DNA of 64,000 nucleotides from NCBI GenBank assembly GCA_003260075.1, contig QLIY01000473.1:58644-122643 (forward strand), in the 5' to 3' direction. A model generated the notes under the pieces. The model was not told the origin of the DNA, did not search any database, and saw only the letters and a program-made list of their open reading frames with translations. Below, piece by piece: positions 28,301 through 40,300 of the stretch (positions are counted from its first letter, which is position 1; each line of letters begins with the position of its first letter). A program made the translations under genes and the position numbers. This DNA comes from Phallusia mammillata. Its lineage: Eukaryota > Chordata > Ascidiacea > Phlebobranchia > Ascidiidae.

Positions 28301-31300
28301 ACCAAACTTTCGAACCCTAGTTTCGTATGTTAGCTGTGCATGAATAGGGACATTGAATGCGTGCAACGATCACCGAGTACTCGGGTTCTGAATCGGCTCG
28401 GCCCATCCCTACTGTTTTGTGGAGAGTGGTTACTTATGTATGGTTAGTCAAATAAAGGTTTCGAATTTCTCATTTTTGTAGCCATAAGGTTAGGGGGGGG
28501 GGCTCGGCTCGGCGCATCCCTACTGTTTTGTAGAGAGTGTATACTTATGTATGGTTAGTCAAATAAAGGTTTCAAATTTCTCATTTTTGTAGCCATAAGG
28601 TTAGCGATGGGTGCCGTATGTAGCAGCATGTGCCATTGTCCTGAATGTCACGAGCACTGCTGTAAACGAGGCTCGTCCCTTCGCAAGCATAGGGACTCGC
28701 TTGAATCTCTATCTGACTCTTATGAGGCTGAACCTGTTAGCAGAAAAGTGATTGACACCTATATTGAACCTCGCCCAAGAAATCCGCCTCTACTACAGCA
28801 AGCTCCCAACCCAAGGACTATTCCATTGCAACTTGCTGATCAGTATGACTCCCAGGACGAGTACGGTGATATTTCTGAAGCTGGCTGTCGGAGATCTTGT
28901 ATATGCCCAGGGGGGGGGGTGCTACAACAAGCTCCCAACCCAAGGACTATTCCATTGCAACTTGCCGACCAGTATGACTCCCAGGACGACTACGGTGATA
29001 TTTCTGAAGCTGGCTGTCGGAGATCTTGTATATGCCCAGCTCGGTTTACTAGACGAGGCTCTAGCGCAAATCGCCTATCCTCTGGCCGCATATCAGTAAA
29101 CTCTGAATGCCGTCGTGGCTACGAACCAGCCCCAAGTCGGTCTGTGAGTGCCGGCCGCAAATTGAGCCCTCCGTTCCCGTCGGTGGATGCGCTCGCTCGC
29201 GGTCTCGGTGGGAACCCGCCTAGACGAAACAATGGAAATGATTTAGTATATGTTAAGCCTAGTCTGGCAAGTTGTACAGCAAATATTGTTTCAAGCCAGA
29301 AACCAAGCCAAAGCGAGTTTCCTTTGTGGCGCGATTCGAAGAAAAGCAGTATAAAAAGCAGTTCGTCACAATATAAGGCACCTGTTATCTCAATTGGTAA
29401 GTTACTGCTCTTATATGTTCTAACAATACGCAGTTAAACAAAACACTGCGCTACACAGCTTTTAAAGGTCCGACAAACATGACCCTTTATTAGGAAATTG
29501 TGTTTAAACTTCAAAACTATGTGGAATGGCTGAATGCTAGTGATTTGGTTCTCAAATGTAGGTAAACACCGCCCAAGCTTAGATAATACCGTATTGACTT
29601 ATGACTGTACATTACTTCGTGGAAAATAATTAGTACCTACATAGTATGCTTTAAAATAGTTATATCCAGCTGTGTCTGAAATAGGAGAATTTTGGGTAAT
29701 AATAAAGCACATAGGGGTACTTGAATTTAAAACATGTAAACTTGCTTGCCAACTATGAAAGCATAACAGTAGCTAGCGACATCGGGTATTTCCCAGCCAA
29801 TTTCGCAGCACGGAGATGCGCAAGAGTGGCACTTTTCAGAATTACGACTCGCCTCTTTGTCGCTATGGCAACGAGGCTGCGCTGTTTAGGGTCGGAAACT
29901 GAAATGCCATGGGATCGCGCTTAAAACCTGCGCGTAAGTGTATATTGGCATTAGTGCAGGAAGCGCCAACTTAACACTAGTTTCGGCGAGCTGACAGTTC
30001 GTGTCAAAGTTGAAACAATACAAAATGTGTGGCCCCCACCTTCATCACAACCGTAAAACCCACATAGCAACATTAAGTAGCCATATACAAGCTGTTGTCA
30101 GGCATAATATCAACCTTATAGTTATAGAGCTCTTCTGGCAATTCTGTTTTAGACAGACGTTTCGATGTCCTATACAAGTCGCCTTCATCAGGGTAAATAA
30201 CCCATGCATCGCGTTGCAAAGTGCTTGCGTTTAATTCTTTTTTTATATTGTATCGTGCACTTTACTACGCGCATTCAGTGTTTTTTCCTAACGAAGGCGA
30301 TCTGTTTAGGACGTCAAAACGTCGTCACAAAAATACGATTGCAAGAAGAGCTCTAAAACGTTTAAGTTAGCAACAAGGCTAAAACGTATCTTTGGTGCTA
30401 CATTAAAGGCCATTAGACGTTTAAAATCAAATCGAAAAGCATTTTATCGCTTATCGTCTATTTCTAAACGCAGTCGTTTCACGGGTCGCTTAGTAATAAC
30501 CAAACGTCATTTCAAGTTAGAAGCGCTATTTCAGTGGAAACGGGACCTTTCGCTTCTAAACGATGTCGTTGACCTTGTGAACACGCCAACTGCTTCACGT
30601 GAAAATGTCGGCCTACAATCAATACACGAACGACAGTCGTTTGTGACTGGCCATAAAACCCTTACAAATCCGAGCATAGCGTTTTCACTGCTGAATAGTT
30701 GTGGTTCTTCGACCAGAAGTTGGGCTCTTGGCGTTCTGATTACTTTATAGATAACGTACCCACAGCCCAAGGTGGCTTTCTTGCCGTTACTAGGTGCTGG
30801 AAATCTGCCAACGCGGTTTGTTGAGCGGTTACGTGGATTTGTTTTCGCTTTTAACAAGCCCCTTTGCGTTCAGTAGAATGGTTGTGGTGCTTTGGTCTTT
30901 TTTGCTTGGCTTCGTATTTGTTTGCGGTAAAGCCCAGGTACAAAAATACTATGTTAAATAAGGACTAGCGCCAGTTTTAAAGTAGTTTATGGGGGGGGGG
31001 GGCTTTGGTCTTCAAAAATTTTGCTTGGCTTCGTATTTGTTTGCGGTAAAGCCCAAGGTACAAAATACTATGTTAAATAAGGACTAGCGCCAGTTTTAAA
31101 GTAGTTTATGGGGGGGGGGGTACAATCAATACACGAACGACAGTCGTTTGTGACTGACCATAAAACCCTTACAAATCCGAGCACAGCGTTTTCACTGCTG
31201 AATAGTTGTGGTTCTTCGACGAGAAATTGGGCTCTTGGCGTTCTGATTACTTTATAGATAACGTACCCACAGCCCAAGGTGGCTTTCTTGCCGTTACTAG

Positions 31301-34300
31301 GTGCTGGAAATCTGCCAACGCGGTTTGTTGAGCGGTTACGTGGATTTGTTTTCGCTTTTAACAAGCCCCTTTGCGTTCAGTAGAATGGTTGTGGTGCTTT
31401 GGTCTTCAAAAATTTTGCTTGGCTTCGTATTTGTTTGCGGTAAAGCCCAAGGTACAAAATACTATGTTAAATAAGGACTAGCGCCAGTTTTAAAGTAGTT
31501 TATACGGCTAAATTGGATGCAAATAAGATTACACTATGAATCCTATCAGTAGGTCTGTTGTCTTTGGTCTTCAAAAACCTTGCTTATGGCGTATGTGTGT
31601 TTGAGGTAAAGTCGAAGGTGCAAAATGCTGTGTCAAATTGAAGAGTCTGCGCCAGTTTTCAAAGTAGATTTCGGTTCAAATGGCTGAATTGAATGTCAAA
31701 AAAAATTACACTACAAGCGCTGGCCATTTTTACCATTAGGTACAGTAGATCTGTTGTCACCCTTTGGTCTTTTAAGATCGTCTTATAACTTGGTATTTGT
31801 TTGTGATCAGTACTTGTCGAAAACTTGTCGAAACGTAGTTATGCTCTACACAAACATAATGGCTCTGATTTTTTTGCTCAGATTATTCAAAACCGTGAAT
31901 AGTGTACCTATGTTTGTGATCAGTTTCAAACGGCTGTTTTACATAAGAGATATCTCCAGTTTTGAAGTAGATTTCGGTCCATATGGCTGAATTGGAAGCA
32001 AAAAAAGATTACACCATAAACGCTATCCATTTTTCACCTAAGGTACAGTAGGTTTGTTGTCACGCTTTGGTGTTTTAAAATCGTCCCATAACTTGGTATT
32101 TGTTTGCAGTGAATTCCAAAACGCTGTGTTAAGTAAGGGGTTCTTGCAGTTTTAAAGTAGATTTCGAATCATATGGCTGAATTGGACAAAAAAAAACATT
32201 ACACCCCAAGTGCCAGGCCATTTTCACTGGAAAAATCATTTGCTGGCGCGACACCACTCCGCCCTGGCGAGGCCCGTTCATTGTTCTAATGTTTACGGTG
32301 CAAAGAGGCGGCCCTGCGATTACTAGTGCTGATGGATGATGGCATCCACGCCACACCGACCTAACTAGCCGGATTGCCGGGGAGAGGTGATCCACTTAAA
32401 TCGAACGTAGTGTAAATAATTCGCCATTGCGAGTCGCAGGTGCTTGCCACTATACATGTGTGTGTGGTAAAGCATCCAAGTCAAACTCCTTCACACCTTT
32501 CAAAGCTGGCCAGTGTTTTGGGTGTGAGTAATATTTCTCACCACTGCAATGCTAAAACGTTTTCTCCATGCCTCGTACGTGTTGATATAAAACATATATC
32601 ATCCCACGTAATGCTGCGATTACCAGGCGTTGGCAACAGCACTTAACTGACACAGGCACTGCACGTATTGTTTTCAGTCAGCCACCAGGTGGAAGGTACT
32701 GGAAAACGTATCATGGCGTGTTGTACTCCAAAACAACAGCCTTGAACAGTTTACAAAACTAACTGTGCCTTTATGTTAACTAGCCTGGGTTTGTTGGTAA
32801 ACGTTACGTGTTTACACAAAGTTACAAGGTCAGCAGCTTTAAGCTGACTCGGCATCTTGTTGATGTCGTGACCACCTACGAAGATTCGAGACCTTTGAAA
32901 ATGCCTCTGTCTAATTTGTCACCCAAGAAATCAGATGCTGATATCGTCGTTTTGTTTTTGGCCTTGATTTAGTAAAACGACGCGCCAGCTCCGCCCATTA
33001 TAATCCTAACATACCTGTGTGCCCTTGGCTCCACTCAATGCTCTGATCTTCCTAGAAAACGCGGAGAAACGCCTTGTGGCAGATTAAAAGCCGATTTGTT
33101 ACACAGCGAAAAACAGTTGGATTAAAGCTACGTCGCTATATTGCTTTTTTGTTTTGTCATCACAACTGTTCAATCGAAATCAACCTTACCATCGCTAGCT
33201 TTTTTTCCAGTAACCAAATGGCCAATTGCGTCATAATACACCGATCACGTGATCCAGTAAGGACACTTGATAGGACAATTCCCGGTTGCCTTTTGTTCAG
33301 CCTCGAAGGGCCTTAGCTTCCTTTGCTACGAAGCCACCATTGGGAGTAGAACTAAAATGCATCCTTGTCGGCACTAGGGCAATTTCTTAACTGATAAGAC
33401 AAGTGCTGACGAACTTCAGGGCTTCAAATGCTTTAGTGAAGGGCATCCGTAGACTATTTTAGGCTCAATGTGGTCCGGTGGGTAGCTTTGCCTTTTATCA
33501 CAGTCTTCGTTTTATGAAGTAGCGACAGTAACTGTTTACTCTCATTAGGGCTGTGTCTCTACGCTTGAAAGAGGTCAGGCTTTTTCTGATGCGTTTTAGT
33601 CCTATTTGAGCTTTGTAAACAGTACTGAAAACGGTATTGATATCGGAAAAATATTGTTGTGCAAAGATTTGGATACTTCAGACATAGGTAATGTTGCTTT
33701 AATTATCTATAGCACAGTATGATATTGCTAAGTTGCATTTGTGATTTAGATTACAGATATATCATGGATAGTGATTAATACCTTACAGTTGTAATTTCCA
33801 GCTATTTAGACGTACTGTGAATGACACCATTAGCCACTTGGCGAAATAGAAAACGAATGTAATCCGATTAACATTGTTCAGATCGCGAGAAACTTCCGTA
33901 ATACGAGCTCACTTGAATTAGTTACTTTGAGTGAATGTATTGTGACAGTAACTACTGTCAATGTAACTTCTTCAGCGTATTGTTTATCCATTACCTTAAT
34001 GCCAACGTGACCAGACTGGCCCGAAAGACATAGGCATGTTGGTCGAATTTTCGCTAGTGTAACGTTTCAATACAGTTTGGCAAGGTAAAAGAGCTAAAAA
34101 TGCAAGCAGTTTATCATATAAATCAATTACCGAAAATTTGACTATGGACTGGAATGAACTAAGGTGGATATCTTATTATTTTATCTTTACATTTGCATAT
34201 ATGAAGGTAGAAGCCATATAATATACATTCCGTCAGTTGGGTTTTAGAACTAATTCAGTCGTCTTTGTATGTCAATGAATGAACATGTCATTCATAAGTG

Positions 34301-37300
34301 GGAAGTCGCCAAAACCGACCTTTTGTTGGCATTGCGCTTTGGATGAACCAGTGCTAAAGGAAGCGTATGAACCGGTCGTGTTACATTTGATACTTCCCGT
34401 GTACAGCATGCCTTTATACACCCTCTGTGTCTACATTTATAACGTTAACTAACGATAAACGAGACAGCTTTGGTCTAAATTGATCAGTTTTGTCATAATG
34501 GTTTCAACATTGTGTTATATGGGACTATAAAGTGTCTTAACATTTTAATTAAAGTGGCTTAACACATAATTATGGTAAATTATGTAGAAAAAGTTTAAAA
34601 TGATTATATTCACTACTTTGCTTTCTAGGAATTTGTGTAGGCGAAGGAACAGCGTACAGGACCCTGAAAATGTATATTTTTAGCGATTGTTAAAACATTT
34701 ATCATTGTCAGTTAATTTTATCTAATCCAGTATATTAACGTGGGAAATTAGGACAAAGCAGATGCAGCTCGTTTATATATTCCTGTCCCCAAACACAATT
34801 ACACGTAAATTAAATATACATCGTAGATGCGGTATGAGATAGCGTCTGCCGTCGACCTTACGCCAAATCTACTGTTAGTTTGCGGGCGCAATAATCAACA
34901 TAAAATAGTTTAGTAAACAAACAAAGCACTATGGCCGCTGGCAATTAGTTCCCGACTCTTGCACTCGAACGGCTATTGGAAGGCGAGATTAGACGGGGTT
35001 GTGTATTTTTCGCGACGGTTCACACGCGCTCCTTCCCTCGCCGCTTGGAGCTAATTAATTCTGGCGTCAAGCGTTGTGTCCGTTTCGAGTCAAATCCGGT
35101 ATTACTCGAGTGATTATCCTCCGTCGAGCTGCTATGCATTGCAATAGGTCCTTCTCTCCTTTTGGGCGTCGCGTATAGTACTTGAATTGCTGGATTGATG
35201 AGGTGTGAATAGTAAGACTGCTAGTGAAATGCGAAGCAATTGATTGTATTGTTGAGGTGTTGTTATGCAGGTACTTAAGGCAATTCATTGGGTTTGACTA
35301 CCCAATGACATGTTTGTTTAAGTGTGCTTTTGTTTTCATGGTTTAAATTGAAACCCATAGTCAGGAAAATCGTAAACAAGCTGCTTTTACTGATTATCTC
35401 TAGACATAAGCATAAAATTTATAAAAGCATGTATTTGGAAATGATTGTTTTTCTCTTAGTTCGTAACTAAGGAGCACAAATGTGTTTTTAAACTTGCTGC
35501 CTAGACTTCGTTTCTTTGCCTGGTACGGATTATGTTTATCATGACTTGTTTGTTTGTTTCATTTTTATCCTCGGTGAACGGGCAACGCCTGAATGCGTTA
35601 TGCTCGCAATGAGTCCGCCGTCGAGCTGCCTGTTTTTATTGCAAGTTCGTTTTTATCGCCACTTAAGTTTCTTGCTAATGAAAACACAAGCGAATGGTAC
35701 AAATGCATATAATATATAAACTGCCTTCATTTAACTCAACTACACTATTTTTATTTTGTAACAAAAGGAGTTGGTTTCTAAACCCAATATTTTTACTTAA
35801 CAGGCAGCGACGGGCAAAAGATGGCAAATAATCACGAATCGTATCTCCTATCAGCCAACACGCAAACCGATATGGAGGACTGGGTCAAGGTCATACGCAG
35901 GGTCATACTATCACCTTTTGGTGGAGGTAAGTTGAATTCAAAGGTCTTTGTTTTGAACTGAGAGTTTAAGCTGCAACTGGCCACAGAACGAACTTAATAC
36001 GACCGATTGAAAGTGCCTTGTGCGTGGGATTCTTAGGCCCTACGGTTTTAGGCGACATTTTTGAAATTGCTGTAGAATTGGTCATGCGTCTTATGGTGTG
36101 CTGCGGCGTTTTGTTGCAGACTGAGTGCGCAGAGCGGGTTCTCGCATGTGAAAAATCCTGGAATGTCCCCTGAAAGCTCACACACTCGAAACAGAAATAG
36201 GTCATTATGCGGTAAACCAACCGCTAAAAATACGCAATGAGGCTTCAAAAGTGACTTGCCAGTTTTCCTTGATAAAAATGTACTATTTTTGGGGTTGTGG
36301 TATTTAACCATTTAAAGTTTGCAATGGAAACAGACTTATTCGACATAAATTGGCTAAATGAAATTTCGACAGTTATAACACGTAAACAAGTACCAAAAAG
36401 TAACAAACAATTGGTTTAAACGTCCACGCATGAAAAATAGGCCGTATCAATGCACAGAGTTGTAAGTGGGGCTGAAATTGAGGCCTAAACCCGTTTTAAA
36501 AGCCGGTTGGGTCCAAAAGTTTATAAAAATGCAGCAAAAATGATGCCCAGTGTAAAGTCAGGCCCGAATCAAGGTCATTTTATTAAAACTCAAGGCCGAA
36601 CCCGACCCGAAAAGACCGGCCCGACTTACAGGTCTAACATTACATGCAAATGCTACCAGTGTGAAAATTTGTGCTCAAAACAACAATCTAGCAACATCTC
36701 TTTGCACGTTTGCAGGCATATTTGGTCAACGACTGGACGAGACACTTCGCTATGACCGGCGTCTCGACCACTCGTCAGGTTGTGGCACAACATCAACGGG
36801 CGGCAAATCGGCAAAAAGCGGGGAATCTGAACGTCGTCAGGCGCCGATCATCGTTGAGAATTGCGTGGAGTTCATCCGGAATCACGGTGGACTGAAAGAG
36901 GAGGGTCTTTTCCGTCTTCCAGGTCACGCCAATGAGGTCAAGGACCTACAGGACGCGTACGACATGGGAGAGAGACCTGTGTTCCCACCGTGAGTCGCCG
37001 TTTTTTGTTGTGGTTGAGTTAGGTTTGTTATATTGATCAAGGGGACCAACGTGGTTGGTAAAGCTAATGTAACTTCAAAGGCTGGATATTAAACTTTGCG
37101 GCCTGAGTAACGGAAATAGATTTGGGAATTGGCAAATGTTACACATTGATATTTGGTATTACATCAAAGGCATACACGGATGATAAAAGACTTTTCGGCA
37201 AATATTTAAGCCACCTTCGTACCATTAATAGCTTAATGCTGAAAAATTATTTAAAATTTTGAATGTAATACAAACCTTCATTAGTGCAATATGGATTAAC

Positions 37301-40300
37301 TTATAATCACCATAAAATTAGATCCACACCTAATTACTAAAGCCAAATTAGCCTAATTAAAAAAAAAACGTTTGTTTAACCGTATGTAATTCAACGTATT
37401 TACTGCTGGTAAGCTTACAAAAATTGTTCTCTTAAAAAAAACTTCAAAAAAACGAAAAATCTTTTCATGTGTCCCTTGGTGGGAAGAATGTTTTGCAAAT
37501 CAAAGCTTTTGTTAGGCGGACAATATAGCCACCCGCAGTCAAAACGTTGCTGTTTATCTATTTCTATCCAGTTGTAACAAAATTACTAACCACCATTTAC
37601 TATTTTTAGGACCACTGATGTCCACACGGTGGCATCATTGCTCAAGGGTTACTTGCGTGAACTCCCTGAACCGATAATTCCGTACGAACGTTACGGGCCG
37701 CTAATCGCATCTGCCAAATCGTCGATGGCCGACGGAGGCGACGCGAGCGACACTAAGAAGCAAGATGAAATGAGAGTGATCAAAGAACAGCTAAATCTTC
37801 TTCCACAAGCCAACTTTGATCTGCTCAGGTTAGTATATATGTTAATGAAATGCCAGCATGCCAAAACACACTTGTAGCAGAGTTCAAAGTCGGGCCGGGC
37901 CTTTCGAGTCGGATTTGGGCTTTATTTTGAATAAAATAGCCTTGATTCGGGAGTGACCTTATCTGTGGCGTATTTGTGTCGCAATTTTTCCAACCTCGGT
38001 TCCTACTAGGGCTTTGTTTTTTGTGGGAGTTCGGCCTGCTTCGAGGTTAAAAAGTGGGCTTGGCGTAACTTAAATTTGGCTGCTTAAAATTGTGTTCTGT
38101 TAAGGTTGGTATTATTCGAAAGATGCTCTGTAGGGGCTTTTTATCCAGAGACCGGACCTTCAATAATATTTATAGTCAACTCTTTTCTAGATACAAATAA
38201 TACAAATCAAAAACTAGAAACGTAAGAGGAAATTAAAACTTGGTTAGCTTGAAATCTTTACTTGCAATCTTATACTATTTGCCGTAAGAAACTATAAGAA
38301 GAGAATTAACATAATGTTTTTTGTGAATTGCGACGAACGCAGGCCATTTTAGACTATTGTTATCTATTATAATCGCCACCGTTTACAATCCGCCATTTTG
38401 TTCCTATACCTTACAGGTGTTCAAATACTATGTATAAAGTATGTTATTACGCAATCAAGTCGTAACAGTTAATGAAATTCTTGTGGTATAGGGGTTGTAT
38501 AGCAAACAAAGCAATTCTCCTTTTCTATTTCGCCATTTCGAAGTCAGATATAATTTACATATTAATCGTATTACGTATTTGTTTTGCAACCTTTTAGGAA
38601 TTGACTTCACTTTTAGGAATTTTATGGTAGAAATTCCCGGTAAAGTGAGTCAGCTCGTGAATTGTTTATTGTCTGTCCGCGTTTATTCACGGCTGTTTTA
38701 ACTTTGACTAAATAACGATTTCGAAATATTTATGAAAGCAAAACACCTGGGTACAGTTATCCTGCGATGAAAGAGTTGATTTTTTTCTTTTCCGCTCATA
38801 AAACTTGTTTTCATTTGACTTCAAGGGCCTTCAAGGAATTTTTTTATGTGAATTCCTACCTGGTTTAGTTACGTCTGGAAAACACCCAAAAGTTTTAATA
38901 TTCGTTTTTGACGACATCACTTCACATTTATGCGTTGGTGAACTTTATATAGCATATGAGCTTCGCTATTATTGTTCTTGGAAACGTTTGCCAATGTTAT
39001 CTTTTTTTTAAATTACTACACTAAACCTTGGATAATCCAGACCCGTTTGGGCCAAAATTTGTCCGGATTAACCGACGTCGATTAGTTCGAGCCATACCAC
39101 ATTACAAGTCATTCGTACCTCGAGTTTTGTCCGAATTAGGCGAAGATTCGGGTTAACCGAGGTTTACCGTATTTCAAAAATGTATAAACCCCCTAAGATG
39201 CCATAATAAAATCCTATATCACTAATGATGGCATGAGCATTTGCCGAAACGGTTGAATATTAAAGCAAGTCGCTTTGTACGTCGGGGGGGGGGATATAAA
39301 CCCCCTAAGATGCCATAATAAAATCCTATATCAATGATGGCATAAGCATTTGCCGAAACGGTTGAATATTAAAGCAAGTCGCTTTGTACGTCTATTTGGG
39401 CCGTAATTGTCCCCACTAAACAGATGTACTTTGTTCAAAATATAAACCCCATTAACAAATTTTTGTTATGATTTTAATTTTCAGATACATGTGTCGTTTC
39501 CTTGACGAAGTGCAGCGTCACCATAATGTTAACAAAATGGACATATCAAATCTTGCCATGGTATTCGGGCCCAACATAATGCGGTCAAAACGAGACGACG
39601 CCTTAACGATGATGTCAGATGCCGGTCTCGTTCAACACGTCATGTTTCAATTCATCGACAATCATAAGTAAGTTGCAATGTTTGCCTTTATGTGTGTGAA
39701 AATTGGTTTCCGGCTTTACTTGACCGTGTGTTGCGTTTAAAAGGTACCGGACGCAGAAAAGCGAAAAAGATTTAAATGTAACCGGCTAATTGTGGCTTAT
39801 AGTTCGACGTTGCCACTTCAAGTCTGTGAACAACGTTCAATTTTTAACGCGTTAATGACAGTTGAAGCTTTTTTCGATAACACACTCGCAACACCAACCA
39901 TAACACTTCGATAAAACGTGCTCCTTTGCATTGTATTTAAATAAATGTGTATTTTTAGATACTTTTTCCCCGATGACGAAAAAAGCACGCCCGTGCCGTC
40001 ATTACACTCCCTACCCGACGTGGCCATGGACGCCGCTGGGGCCGTTTCTTCTCCTGACGCTGGTATTGGGACTTTGACCAGCACCGCGTCCCCCCTTGGG
40101 ACCCTGACCCAACCTCGTCACAACACCGACGACAGCGGAACGGGGTCAATGGGGCCAACCCCGGAAAGCACCTCAAAACGCACCCCACCCGTACCCGTCT
40201 TACCCCCACATTTACGCAACAAGCCAAATAAGCCTTTAAGGCGAAAGACAAGCGGCCAGGGTCTTACGCCAAGTAAAAACGGGTTAAATCCTGGGGAGCA

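Noticed and set aside
30138-30190. GACGTTTCG ... CTTCATCAGG motif (also 14110-14155 and 49555-49600) as further hammerhead ribozymes
   Set aside because: The CTGATGA and GAAA words are present or nearly so, but the base next to the core does not pair (A opposite C) and stem II is weak; not good enough to call.
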